From Nonomuraea solani (GTDB taxonomy: Bacteria; Actinomycetota; Actinomycetes; Streptosporangiales; Streptosporangiaceae), in contig NZ_FNVT01000009.1 in assembly GCF_900108335.1 (NCBI RefSeq), positions 310,001 to 374,000 on the forward strand: DNA of 64,000 bases, read 5' to 3'. The notes under the pieces are model-generated. The model made no database searches. It was not told where the DNA came from and saw only the letters and a list, made by a program, of their open reading frames with translations. Position numbers and translations under genes: made by a program. This document shows, piece after piece, positions 1-8,227 of this stretch; positions within the stretch are counted from its first letter, which is position 1; each line of letters begins with the position of its first letter.

Positions 1-87
1 GCGACTATAGGCGGTATTTTCTCCGCCCCCGCGGTTTTCCAACTCGAGAAAGCTCCAACGTTCGCCCAAGATAACATTGTCGAATGA

Positions 88-182
88 TTCCGGCCGTGGC
101 CCAGCCGGTGTGGCAGGGACATGTCGAACTCGGCCGCCTCACCGGTCGGCAACGTCAGGTCGCGATCGTCTAGCACCAGCCG
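88..182 (-). pseudogene. Cupin-domain fragment (XRE/cupin regulator-like)
   Basis: Read on the minus strand this stretch gives DRDLTLPTGEAAEFDMSLPH, which resembles the C-terminal cupin barrel of XRE-cupin transcriptional regulators, where a GDRDLTL...GE...FD...PHW pattern is common. There is no start, no HTH part and no clean continuation, so this is at most a decayed remnant. The match is short and from memory; confidence is low. Confidence 0.3.
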
Positions 183-316
183 ACGGTGACCGGTGAGTAC
201 GTACGGCCGTCGAGCGGGTCCTGCCGAGCAGGGATGATCATCTTGAACGCCTGCACGCCGCCCGGCTACCGGGGCAGCGGCACGAAGGTCATTCCGAACC
301 TCCGGATCGGCGAGAG

Positions 317-766
317 GTGGATCCGGGGGTCGCCGATGCACGCGGCGCGACCGGAGGCGGACCCGGCGACTTGTCCTCGATCGTCATCGACGCCCCCGCC
401 GGCAAGGTGTGGCAGTTGCTCGCCGACATGAGGAGCTGGCCACAGTGGCGCTCGGACGCGTACGTCATCGAGCTCGGAGAGATGAAGCCGGACGCGCCTT
501 TCCGCTGGAACATCCGGGGACAGGCGATCAAGTCCACCTTCGCCGTGGTGGAGCCGGAGCGGGAACTCGCCTGGACCGGCGTCGCAATGGGCTACGTCAA
601 GGCCATCGACCGGATGCGGCTGGAGGCGGCCGGGGACGGGCGAACGCGCGTGACCATCGAGGAGTCCATGGCCGGCCCCCTGCTGACGCTCTTCTACAGC
701 AGCGCCAAGCTGCGCAAGGGCCACGAGGACATGCTTCACATGCTGAAGACGGCGGCCGAAGGCTAG
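317..766 (+). CDS. SRPBCC family protein (polyketide cyclase/START-like)
   Basis: 149 residues. From about residue 20 the protein shows the START-like helix-grip opening (SIVIDAPAGKVWQLLADM, then SWPQW), followed by beta strands and a long C-terminal helix (KLRKGHEDMLHMLKTAAEG). The family binds small hydrophobic ligands or acts as cyclase or self-resistance protein; no specific substrate can be read here. The GTG start at 317 has only a weak GAGAG upstream. The first 18 residues do not look like the domain, so the native N-terminus may be altered. It converges on the monooxygenase operon with a short gap, so a shared pathway is not implied. Confidence 0.7.
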   Translation: MDPGVADARGATGGGPGDLSSIVIDAPAGKVWQLLADMRSWPQWRSDAYVIELGEMKPDAPFRWNIRGQAIKSTFAVVEPERELAWTGVAMGYVKAIDRMRLEAAGDGRTRVTIEESMAGPLLTLFYSSAKLRKGHEDMLHMLKTAAEG

Positions 767-788
767 CTCATCGAAGGCGGGCTGACGC

Positions 789-2162
789 TCAGAGGCGGTC
801 CAGGTAGGCGGCGAAGCGGCCGGTCTCGTCGGGGGACCCGGCGTACGCGATGTGGCCGTCGGGCCGGATCAGGAACAGGCGAGGCCGGCGAGCGCCGTAG
901 AGCGCGTGCAGCGTCGTCTCCGCCGCAGGCACGGTGTGGACGCGTACGTCGATCGGGTGGCGGCGGAGCACGTCCTCGACCCGCTTCCGGTGTGCGGCCG
1001 CCGGGCCGGGTTCGGGACCCTCGAACAGCAGCACGTGGTGCCGGGTGCCGCCGATGACGTCGAACAGGCTGCCGCCCGTGGAGCCGACACGGCCGTACGG
1101 CGCCCGGTCGCCGGAACGCGGCCCCCTGCCGGAGGTTCCGGCGACGGCAGGGCTGCCCCGGTAGCCGATCCAGGTCTGCGAGAACAGCCGGAAGGCCGCG
1201 GACCGGGCCGCGGGCAGCCGCGTCAGCGGCCCGATGAGACGACCGGCGAGCTGCGACCTGATCCAGCGGGCGGCCGGGTGCCGCAGGGTTTCGAGCGCGA
1301 AGCCGCGGTCGGAGCCGCGCAGCACCGCCACCGCGACCGGACGGCGCTCGGCCTCGTAGGAGTCGAGCAGCCGCTCGTGCGCCTGCCCGCGCGCCACCAG
1401 CGCGAGCTTCCAGCCGAGGTTGAACGCGTCGCCGACGGCCAGGTTCATGCCCTGCCCGCCGGCCGGGCTGTGGATGTGCGCGGCGTCGCCGACGAGGAAG
1501 ACGTCGCCGGCCCGGAACCGTCCGGCGATCCTGCTGTGCACCCGGAACAGGGCGGTCCACGGGGCGGCGGTGATCCGGGCGTCAAGGCGGAAATAGGTGT
1601 CGAACCAGTCCTGGATCCGGGAGAGGGGCACGTCGCCGTAGGGCTCGTGGGAGACCTCGCCCCGGGCGCCGGGTGCGCGGCGAGCCGGCGGGGCGAGGCC
1701 GGGCGGGACGGCCCCGAAGAGCCGGTACCGGCCGCCGGCCAGGCGGAACAGGCCGACGAAGCCGTCACGCGTCAGATTGAGGTGCAGCGTGCCCGTACCC
1801 GGGCCTGCGCCGGCGGGGAAGGCGAGGTCCACGTCGGCGAGCAGGCCCGTCTGGTGGTAGGTTCGGCCGGCGAACGAGAAGCCGCCCGCCCGGCGTCCCC
1901 GCTCGAAGATCTCGACGCCGGTCATCGGCACCCCCTGCGCCACCGCCCGATCGGCGAGGCCCAGCCGGTCGAGCAGCTCAAGCGTGCGCACGTGCAGGAT
2001 GGCCGCGCGGGAATGGGTGAGCGGCCCTGGCTTGGCGTCCACGATCGTGACGTCCGTGACGTCCAGGCCGTGGTCGGCGAGCACCGCGGCCAGCACCAGC
2101 CCGGCCGGCCCCGCGCCGACGACGAGCACCTGGGTGCGCACGACGGCGCCACCGTCCCTCAT
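789..2162 (-). CDS. FAD-dependent aromatic monooxygenase (PheA/TfdB type) with internal deletion
   Basis: 457 residues. The N-terminal Rossmann motif VVGAGPAGLVLA lies at about residues 14-25. The second FAD motif GDAAHIHSPAGGQGMN (residues 225-240) and the thioredoxin-like C-terminal domain typical of phenol/PCP hydroxylases are present. Relatives usually exceed 500 residues. Here the sequence jumps at residues 97-100 from the first substrate-side segment (GGFSFA) to the strand after the DG motif (GRTYHQTGLLADVDL). The middle part with the conserved G-x-DG-x-x-S-x-V-R motif is absent, and the frame stays open. FAD/NADPH handling should therefore be impaired. The start overlaps the stop of the upstream monooxygenase gene by 4 nt (ATGA), so the two are translationally coupled under the TetR gene at 3524. 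Confidence 0.8.
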   Translation of the reverse strand: MRDGGAVVRTQVLVVGAGPAGLVLAAVLADHGLDVTDVTIVDAKPGPLTHSRAAILHVRTLELLDRLGLADRAVAQGVPMTGVEIFERGRRAGGFSFAGRTYHQTGLLADVDLAFPAGAGPGTGTLHLNLTRDGFVGLFRLAGGRYRLFGAVPPGLAPPARRAPGARGEVSHEPYGDVPLSRIQDWFDTYFRLDARITAAPWTALFRVHSRIAGRFRAGDVFLVGDAAHIHSPAGGQGMNLAVGDAFNLGWKLALVARGQAHERLLDSYEAERRPVAVAVLRGSDRGFALETLRHPAARWIRSQLAGRLIGPLTRLPAARSAAFRLFSQTWIGYRGSPAVAGTSGRGPRSGDRAPYGRVGSTGGSLFDVIGGTRHHVLLFEGPEPGPAAAHRKRVEDVLRRHPIDVRVHTVPAAETTLHALYGARRPRLFLIRPDGHIAYAGSPDETGRFAAYLDRL

Positions 2163-3424
2163 CGGCCCTGTCCTTCAACGCTCTGACCGCGCGGCGGCAT
2201 GGGCGGGACGCGTACGTGCTCGGGCCGGACACCGACGCCGAGCAGGCGGCTCATCAGTGCCCGCACGAACGGTAGCCGGGCGATCGCGCTGAAGTCGGGC
2301 GGCTCGGCCTGTCCGCGGAGCGCGCGATCGATGCCGAACCTCTGGGCGCCGCGCTGCAGCGCCTGGGTCGCCACGGTGGGCGCCCATCTGCGCCGCTGCA
2401 CGGCGGCGGCCACCCGGCCGGGGACCGGCCTGCCCTTGGCCTGTGCCCGTCGCAGGTGCCCGGTCAGGAGGTTGGCGGCGGCGACGGCGTCCTGCACCGC
2501 GAGGTTGATGCCCACCCCCGCGATCGGCGACATGGCGTGGGCGGCGTCGCCGATCAGCAGCAGCCCCGGCGCGTGCCAGCGGCGCAGCCGGTCGAGCCGG
2601 ACCTCCAGGAACCGGGTGTCGTCGAAGCCGGTCACCTCGCCGACCCGGTCGGCGAGGAAGCCGACGAGGCTCGCGACATCGTCGCGCAGCGTCTGGATCC
2701 CGGCTCTGCGCAGGTCGTCGTGGCCGCCCTTGCGGATCATGTAGGCGATGTTCCAGTACGCGCCCCGGTTGATCACCGCGACGGACTTCCCCGCCGCCAT
2801 GCGCAGGTGGTAGCCCTCGTCCGGATCGGTGTCGCGGCGGGAGATCCGGAACTGCAGCACGTCCATCGGCGCGCCGAACTCGCGCGGACGCAGGCCGGAG
2901 GCCCGGCGCACCGCGGAGTGCCGGCCGTCGGCGGCCACCGTCAGGTGGGCCCGCACCTCGTGCTCGCCGCCGGGGTCGCGGAAGCGCACGCCGGCGACGC
3001 GCCCCTCTTGTCGCACGACGTCGTGGGCCTCGGCCTGCAGGAGCAGGCGGAAGTGAGGGTAGCGGGCGGCCTCGGAGGTCAGCAGGTGGAGCAGGTCCCA
3101 CTGCGGGACGAACGCGATGTAGGGATATCGCAGGCCAAGCATGGAGAAGTCCGCCACGTCCAGCCGGCGGCCGTCGCGGACGAACCCGACCGTCGACACT
3201 TTGTGGTGCGGCAACGCCAGGAACCGGTCGATCAGCCCCAGCTCGTCCAGCACGTCGAGTGTGGACGGGTGGACGGTGTCGCCGCGGAAGTCACGCAGGA
3301 AGTCGGCGTGCTTCTCCAGCACCACCACTTCGACCCCGGCCCGGGCCAGCAGCAGCCCCAGGACGGCGCCGGCCGGTCCGCATCCGGCCACGCAGACGGT
3401 CGCCGTCGTCGTCGATCCGGTCAC
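2159..3424 (-). CDS. FAD-dependent oxidoreductase (UbiH/PHBH-like)
   Basis: 421 residues. It has all three flavin motifs: CVAGCGPAGAVLGLLLARAG near the N-terminus, ADGRHSAVRRASGL near residue 165 (the DG motif), and GDAAHAMSPIAGVGINLAVQ near residue 292. Family members hydroxylate aromatic or isoprenoid substrates, or modify antibiotics, using NAD(P)H and oxygen; the substrate is not readable. It is first in a two-gene minus-strand operon, overlapping the next gene by 4 nt. It diverges from a TetR regulator across a 99-nt region that carries two operator-like repeats, so repression by that TetR with release by the substrate is the likely control. Confidence 0.85.
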   Translation of the reverse strand: MTGSTTTATVCVAGCGPAGAVLGLLLARAGVEVVVLEKHADFLRDFRGDTVHPSTLDVLDELGLIDRFLALPHHKVSTVGFVRDGRRLDVADFSMLGLRYPYIAFVPQWDLLHLLTSEAARYPHFRLLLQAEAHDVVRQEGRVAGVRFRDPGGEHEVRAHLTVAADGRHSAVRRASGLRPREFGAPMDVLQFRISRRDTDPDEGYHLRMAAGKSVAVINRGAYWNIAYMIRKGGHDDLRRAGIQTLRDDVASLVGFLADRVGEVTGFDDTRFLEVRLDRLRRWHAPGLLLIGDAAHAMSPIAGVGINLAVQDAVAAANLLTGHLRRAQAKGRPVPGRVAAAVQRRRWAPTVATQALQRGAQRFGIDRALRGQAEPPDFSAIARLPFVRALMSRLLGVGVRPEHVRVPPMPPRGQSVEGQGR

Positions 3425-3444
3425 TCCGCATCACCCTTCGCCTT

Positions 3445-3516
3445 AGTAGACGCCAGCGTTCCTTATGTTGAGGGCAGAGTAGCCATCGCAGAGTTGGAGA
3501 CGCAAGCGTCTACTAT
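3445..3516. promoter_or_regulatory. Twin TetR operator between monooxygenase operon and tetR
   Basis: Two near-identical sites lie between the divergent genes. AGACGCAAGCGTCT (3498-3511) is a perfect 6-bp inverted repeat with a 2-bp centre. AGACGCCAGCGTTC (3448-3461) is a partial copy. The outer flanks TAGTAGACGC and GCGTCTACTA mirror each other, so the pair is arranged head to head. The spacing of the site just upstream of the tetR start fits autoregulation. The assignment is by position and symmetry only. Confidence 0.7.
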
Positions 3517-3523
3517 TACCGGC

Positions 3524-4156
3524 ATGGCCGACAGCGGAACCCGAGAGCAGACGGCGGCGCAGAGCCGCCGCCGCGGCGCCGTACTGGAACAGGCGATCTA
3601 CCAGGCGACCCTGCGCGAGCTCGCCACCCTCGGCTACAACGGCCTGACGATGGAGGGCGTGGCGCGACGCGCGCAGACCGGCAAGGCCGCCCTCTACCGC
3701 CGCTGGCCGTCCAAGAAGGACCTCGTCCTCGACGCCCTGCTCCACGCGCTGCCCGAAGCCCGCGAGATCGCCGCGTCCAACTCCGCCCGGGACAACCTGA
3801 TCGCCGCGCTCACGATCATGTCCGACGCCCTCGCCGGCGAGATGGCCGCCCCCGGCCTCGGCGTCATGCTGGAAATGCTCCGCGAGCCGGAGCTCAGACA
3901 GGCATTCGGCGCCAGGATCGTCGAACCACGGCTGCGCCTCGTCGAGGCCATCCTGCAGCGGGCCGCCGCGCGCGGCGAGCTCCGGGCCGAAGCGGAGCTC
4001 CCGCTGATCGCCCGGACCGGCCCCGCCCTGGTCATGCAGACGTTCCTGCTCACCGGCGAGCCACCCGCGGCCGCGGAGCTGTCCCGGATCGTGGACGCCG
4101 TCCTCATGCCCCTGCTCACCGGGCCCGGCCGGTCGGAGGGCAGCGGCCAGGACTGA
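3524..4156 (+). CDS. TetR family transcriptional regulator
   Basis: 210 residues from ATG 3524; longer in-frame starts upstream would run antisense through the monooxygenase gene and the operators, so they were rejected. The N-terminal HTH is clear: LTMEGVARRAQTGKAALYRRW at about residues 42-62, with the usual KKDLV that follows. The C-terminal half is an all-alpha ligand-binding region of the TetR_C_33-like sort (MSDALAGEMAAPGLGVMLEM). It lies divergent from the two FAD monooxygenase genes with operator repeats between, so it most likely represses them and itself and responds to an aromatic or antibiotic-like inducer. Confidence 0.9.
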   Translation: MADSGTREQTAAQSRRRGAVLEQAIYQATLRELATLGYNGLTMEGVARRAQTGKAALYRRWPSKKDLVLDALLHALPEAREIAASNSARDNLIAALTIMSDALAGEMAAPGLGVMLEMLREPELRQAFGARIVEPRLRLVEAILQRAAARGELRAEAELPLIARTGPALVMQTFLLTGEPPAAAELSRIVDAVLMPLLTGPGRSEGSGQD

Positions 4157-4498
4157 TCCCGGCTCGTGCCAGGCGCGATGAACGGCACACGGCGACGATC
4201 ACCTCGGAGCACCGGACCACAAAGGTCGTGCTCGGCCGACTCCCCGCAATGGCCCGGAGCTCCCGCGGCTCCGGCCGCCGCCAGCCGTGGGCGCGTGTGC
4301 CGCCGTCCGGCAGGCGGGGCAGCAGGTGAGCGGTGCTACATCCACTCGACGGCGCCGCCCTCGGAACGGACGGGGGGTCTTGGCCACGGCGCGGATCTCG
4401 TCGCCGGCGCCTTCCGGCCGGTCCCGGCCGAGACGGGCGATGACGCGGTCAGGCGGCCGAGGCGCAGGCGCGGTGGGTGCTCGGCTTGCCGGGTTCGG
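4157..4498. other. Intergenic stretch, no gene seen
   Basis: About 340 bp between the tetR stop and the stop of the convergent lipoprotein gene. Short frames exist on both strands, but none has a credible ribosome site or recognisable domain. No strong hairpin was spotted. Confidence 0.5.
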
Positions 4499-5689
4499 TC
4501 AATCGTGGGCGGACAAGCCGGACACGAAGCTCCGGGCAGTCCGGATGAGGGACTTACGGAGGGCGGCTTCGTCGAGGTCCGGTTTCTGATAGCCGGGAGC
4601 GTCACGGGGGCCGCCGCCGACGTTCGTACCGTCGTAGGTGAACCTGATGAGGCGGTCACCGGCCAGGACCCGGACCTCCTGGGCGACGGCGAACGCCCTG
4701 TCTCCGAGGCCGGTGAGGCGCTTGATGGGCACCTCCTTGGCGTAGTGGCCGGCCTCGAAGTCGAACTGTGCCTTGAGATCCCGGCGGTAGAGGCGCCTGG
4801 CGTCGCTGACGTGGATGCGCAGTTGGCCGCAGCGGGAGGCGATGTCCCCAAGTCGCATCACTCCGCGGCCACAGGGCCTGTCGGCCTGCACGACCCCGTC
4901 GCGGATCTCCCAGGTGCAGGCGGTCTGGTCGGCGTCTCCGTTGCCGCCCACTTCCGTGACGGAGGGGAAGAAGGCCAAGGTGACGTCGGTGGCGGAGATG
5001 GCTCCGCACGGCCGGTCGCCGTCGGGGGCAACGGTGCTGGGGTCCTTGGCCATTTCCGCGGTGAAAACCTCGGCGAACCGGTCCGCGCCGCGGCGAAGCT
5101 CGGCTTCGGCGGGCAATGCGCCGTCACGCTCTTCGCCTCGATAGGTGATCGTGATCAGCCAGGGCCCCTGCCGGATGACCACTTCGGCGTCGCGAGAGCC
5201 GGACCGGCTGGTCTCGGTCACCGTCCGGCGGTACGCGGCGTCGCCGTGATCCGCTGTCACGGGTGGGGTGTACGCTCTCCGGTCCGGCTTTTCGGCCTGT
5301 GTCGCGGCCTCCGCCTTGCTCTTGTCGAACAACTGCTTGGCGTGCTCCGTCGCGGTCTGGGTGACCGTGCCGTACGCCTGGACGATCACGCTCAGCGAAC
5401 GAGGGGCGCCGCGGTGCCAGTTGCATTCCCCCCAGGCCACAGTGGCGGTCGCGACATTGTTGCTCCAGTTCACATCGTCGGTGAACATGTCTTCGGGGAG
5501 CAGGGACACCCGGAGCGACTTGGGGACGGCCGCGCAGACCTGGGCCCCGGTGATGGGGCGTAGCCGGTCGGGGGCGACGGGAGCGGGGGCCTGGCTTACG
5601 GCCGCCGCAGTGGGGGTGGGGGCCGCCGAGGGAGTGGCGGCGCAGCCGGCCAGGGTGGCCGCGAGCAGGAGGGTGAGGGCGGTTCGCAT
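4499..5689 (-). CDS. Secreted lipoprotein with two DUF3558-like domains
   Basis: 396 residues. The signal peptide ends in the lipobox LAGC (Cys16), followed by a Ser/Thr/Pro/Ala-rich linker to about residue 45. Two similar halves follow, each with a cysteine pair and an ECNW/CTWE-type segment: residues about 46-205 (QVCAAVPKSL, then WGECNWHRG) and about 225-390 (RPCGAISATDV, then TACTWEIRDG). This fits tandem DUF3558-like modules common in actinobacterial lipoproteins of unknown function. The start is supported by AAGGAG seven bases upstream. It is a single gene, flanked by a relic small-protein gene upstream. Confidence 0.8.
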   Translation of the reverse strand: MRTALTLLLAATLAGCAATPSAAPTPTAAAVSQAPAPVAPDRLRPITGAQVCAAVPKSLRVSLLPEDMFTDDVNWSNNVATATVAWGECNWHRGAPRSLSVIVQAYGTVTQTATEHAKQLFDKSKAEAATQAEKPDRRAYTPPVTADHGDAAYRRTVTETSRSGSRDAEVVIRQGPWLITITYRGEERDGALPAEAELRRGADRFAEVFTAEMAKDPSTVAPDGDRPCGAISATDVTLAFFPSVTEVGGNGDADQTACTWEIRDGVVQADRPCGRGVMRLGDIASRCGQLRIHVSDARRLYRRDLKAQFDFEAGHYAKEVPIKRLTGLGDRAFAVAQEVRVLAGDRLIRFTYDGTNVGGGPRDAPGYQKPDLDEAALRKSLIRTARSFVSGLSAHD

Positions 5690-5789
5690 CGCAACTCCTT
5701 GAGGAGACGAAGGTCCTGGCCGGCGCTACGACGGCTGACCGCCCGACGCAGGAATCGAAGGCTGAGGCCAGATGGCCTGGGCCGACGAG

Positions 5790-5831
5790 AAAGCCATCTC
5801 ATGAGTCTTCCGGTGATCATGAGATGGCTTT
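5790..5831 (-). terminator. Strong hairpin terminator overlapping a stop codon
   Basis: Perfect 15-bp inverted repeat AAAGCCATCTCATGA (5790-5804) and TCATGAGATGGCTTT (5817-5831) around a 12-nt loop. On the minus strand the TGA stop of the small secreted-protein frame falls within the first arm. The stem could serve both directions. Confidence 0.85.
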
Positions 5832-6048
5832 CAGCCACATCAGGTCATCTCCCTTGTACTTATCCATGCGGAGCTGGAGCTTCGCGCCGCCGGCTGCCGT
5901 GTACTCCTTGAACGTGCGCACGTCGGTGGCCTTGGTGGGCGCATCGAAGTTGAAGCCTTCCGCGGCCGCCGCGCTGGGGTTGGCGACGACGCAGGTGGCC
6001 GCGATGAGCGCGCCGACCGCGGCCCTTGGGCAGGCTCTTGAGCTTCAC
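5817..6048 (-). pseudogene. Small secreted protein, frameshifted in signal peptide
   Basis: From GTG 6048 (GAGGA about 8 nt upstream) the frame reads VKLKSLPK and then breaks. One base later in phase it continues VGALIAATCVVANPSAAAAE, then a mature part with FNFDAPTKATDVRTFKEYTA and ends LMWLKAIS at a TGA inside the terminator hairpin. Removing one G from the GGG run near 6030 restores a protein of about 76 residues with a normal signal peptide. Either the gene is recently inactivated or the base is a sequencing error. The product family is unknown. Confidence 0.6.
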
Positions 6049-6366
6049 GAGATGGATCCTCAATGTGATCGGCTTCTGGATCGTCGCCGGCAGCCGACCA
6101 GGTCGGTGGCGGCTCCAGCCAGGCTAGAGACCGCCGGTATGCCTGCGGTATGTCGCGCGGCGAAACTGATCGACTTCGAGACGACGCTGCCAAGCGCGGT
6201 CGAGGAACTGATCCAGCAGTGGGAGGAGCGTCAGCCCGCCTGAGCGCCGCCCGCCAGGATCGCGCGGAACTTTCTGCCGCCGGTCACCTCGGGCTGCCAC
6301 CACTCGAAGGCCGACTCGAACCCGAAGACGTCGCCGAGTTAGCCCGACGCGAACACATCGCGCACG

Positions 6367-6537
6367 GTGCGGAAAATCTACGGCGGGTACAAGGAGGCCG
6401 GCCGGAACGAGGGCCACAAGAGCTTCAAATGGTCCACGACCCGTACCAACCTCGACCGGATTACGATCAGGGCCAAGCGCTGCCTCCCGGGCACGATCGT
6501 GTGCAACAACACCGAGACCTACACGCTCTACCCCTGA
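6367..6537 (+). other. Possible C-terminal remnant of a small cysteine-containing protein
   Basis: From GTG 6367 a 56-codon frame reads KIYGGYKEAGRNEGHKSFKW, then a part with two cysteines ending NNTETYTLYP. It looks like the tail of a small secreted protein rather than random sequence, but the frame upstream is closed by a TAG and no signal peptide is attached. Around it (6049-6629) short coding-looking pieces occur on both strands, for example minus-strand FESAFEWWQPEVTGGRKFRA near 6240-6345, which I cannot assign. Confidence 0.25.
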
Positions 6538-6629
6538 TCTGAGGCATGGCGGCCGGGGCAGCCATGGTTGTCAGCTTCGGCGAGAGATGGCCGAGAACCT
6601 TGAGGCGTTCGGGCTGAAGGGCTTCGCCT

Positions 6630-7510
6630 CCGGTGAGGTCGAGGCTGGCGGGCAAGGTGCGGGCGCACGTCTGGAACGCCGGCGACGGCCCGACCGCGTT
6701 GTTCCAGTACGCGGTGCGCCGGCTGCGGCACCACGACGTGCTGCTTCCGGGGATCAGCACACTGACCCGGCTGGTGGCGCGCGAGCGGGAACTGCATGAC
6801 ACCCTGGTCGGGCTGCTCAGCATGCAGCAGCGGTCGGTGCTGGAACTGCTGCTGAAGGTGCCGCCGAGGAAGAAGGTCTCGGATCTGGAGCGCTGGCGGA
6901 CCGGCCCGTCGAAGGCGTCCTGGCCGCAGATCGTCAAGTCGCTGGATCTGGCGGCCGAGATCGGCGGCGCCGGGCTCGGCCGGCTGGAGCTGGACGCCAC
7001 GGTGCCGCAGCGGCGGCTGGACGAGCCGGCCCGCTACGGCCTGACCGCGCACTCCAGGCAGGTGAAGAAGCATCCCGCCTCGCGGCGCCTGGCCACGCTG
7101 CCGGCCATGGCGCAGCGGCGGGAGGCCAAGACCATCGACGACACGCTGCAGCTGCTCATGGTGCCGAGTCGCTCGGCAAGGCGCAGCGGGAGGTCGTCAA
7201 GCATCCCCGGCCGGCCAAGGCCTCGGCCTGGGTGGCGCAGACGGTGGAGGTGTTGCTGGAGGCCGAGGGGTGGAGCGAGGACGTACGGCTGTTCGAGGTG
7301 TGGGAGATGATCGACGCGGTCGTACCCCGCGCCCAGCCCCGCTCGGCAGTGGCCACCGTGACCGGGCTTGCGCCGCCCCGGACGCCGAGGACGACGGCGG
7401 CTGGCACGCGGAAATGGCGACCAAAGTACCGCCACCATATCCAGGTTCGTGAAGCCGCTGACCGGGGTGATCGCGTTCGAGGCCAACGCCGAAGGCCGGC
7501 AGGCGCCAGG
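6630..7510 (+). pseudogene. Tn3-family transposase relic (DUF4158 region)
   Basis: The frame from about 6633 reads VRAHVWNAGDGPTALFQYAV, then LPGISTLTRLVARERE, VSDLERWRTGPSKASWPQIV and RRLATLPAMAQRREAKTIDD. This is the pattern of the N-terminal DUF4158 part of Tn3-type transposases. It then shifts frame to SLGKAQREVVKHP and WSEDVRLFEVWEMIDAVVPR, and again to FVKPLTGVIAFEANAEGRQA. At least two frameshifts and the absence of the DDE domain mark it as dead. The 3' end abuts a TetR remnant on the other strand. Confidence 0.75.
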
Positions 7511-7836
7511 GTTGGCCAGGAAGTCGTCCAAGTGACGGCCGAACTGCTCGACGATGACCGGAGCCGGGCTGGTGAGGTAGTGCTGAACGGTGGGCCGTAC
7601 CAGGTGACCAGATCCTCCCTGTCCGCGGCCGCGATGCGGTCGAGTTTCAGCCGGTAGCGGGCTATGACCAGGCCCATCAGGTAGGTCATCACGAGTTCGA
7701 GGCGTAGTTCGGCGTCACCGATGCCGTCTTCGTCGGCGAGGCGGTCGAGGCTGGGCTTGAGTGTGGTCTTGAGGACCGCCATCTTCGACAGCTTGAGGCC
7801 GGCTCCTGAACGCCATAGGGCTACGGCATCCACCAC
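7505..7836 (-). pseudogene. TetR C-terminal domain fragment
   Basis: The minus strand reads VLKTTLKPSLDRLADEDGIG, then LRLELVMTYLMGLVIARYRL, KLDRIAAADREDLVTWYGP, and after a frameshift VIVEQFGRHLDDFLANPG. This matches the alpha-helical C-terminal domain of TetR repressors that act near P450 or efflux genes. No HTH is present. It is truncated at both ends, between the Tn3 relic and a P450 relic. Confidence 0.55.
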
Positions 7837-8001
7837 CGCATCGGCGCACCATTAGCCTGGCTGGAGGGACAAGTGGCCATCGGTACGATCATCCAGCGCT
7901 TCCCAGAACTGCGCCTCGACCGTTCCCGGAGCAACATCCACTTCCGCGACGACACCGCCCTCCGCGTCATGAAGAGCCTTCCGGTTTCGGTACACACCTG
8001 A
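7819..8001 (+). pseudogene. Cytochrome P450 C-terminal fragment with mutated heme ligand
   Basis: The frame reads GYGIHHRIGAPLAWLEGQVA, then IGTIIQRFPELRLDR and ends MKSLPVSVHT. This is the heme-binding loop and last helices of a CYP105-like bacterial P450 (consensus G-x-H-x-C-x-G-x-x-L-A-R). The heme-ligating Cys is Arg (CGC) and the following LAR is LAW. An in-frame TAG sits just upstream. It is a non-functional remnant. Confidence 0.65.
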
Positions 8002-8227
8002 CACGCGCGGTGGCGGCGCTCGGCGTGCGGTCCTCGGGCGCGGGGACCGGCTGCCATGACCGGCCGTCCCAGCGCATGGTCGCCGCCTGCGAGTCAGAGC
8101 CTTCCTGCGGGAGCGGCCGGCCGGTGCCGCAGACCGCTCGTGCGGCAATCAGGGGGTCCGGCCAGCCAGCGATGTCGGTATTGGTAGTTTTGTGAGCTTT
8201 GGAGAGCCATTCTGTGAGGTGTGTGAA

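Noticed and set aside
852..2186. Long plus-strand open frame of 444 codons
   Set aside because: It is the antisense of the FAD monooxygenase gene, Arg/Gly/Ala-rich with no domain; a high-GC shadow.
2456..3523. Long upstream extension of the TetR frame (566-codon version)
   Set aside because: It would run antisense through the FAD oxidoreductase and the operators; the HTH protein starts naturally at ATG 3524.
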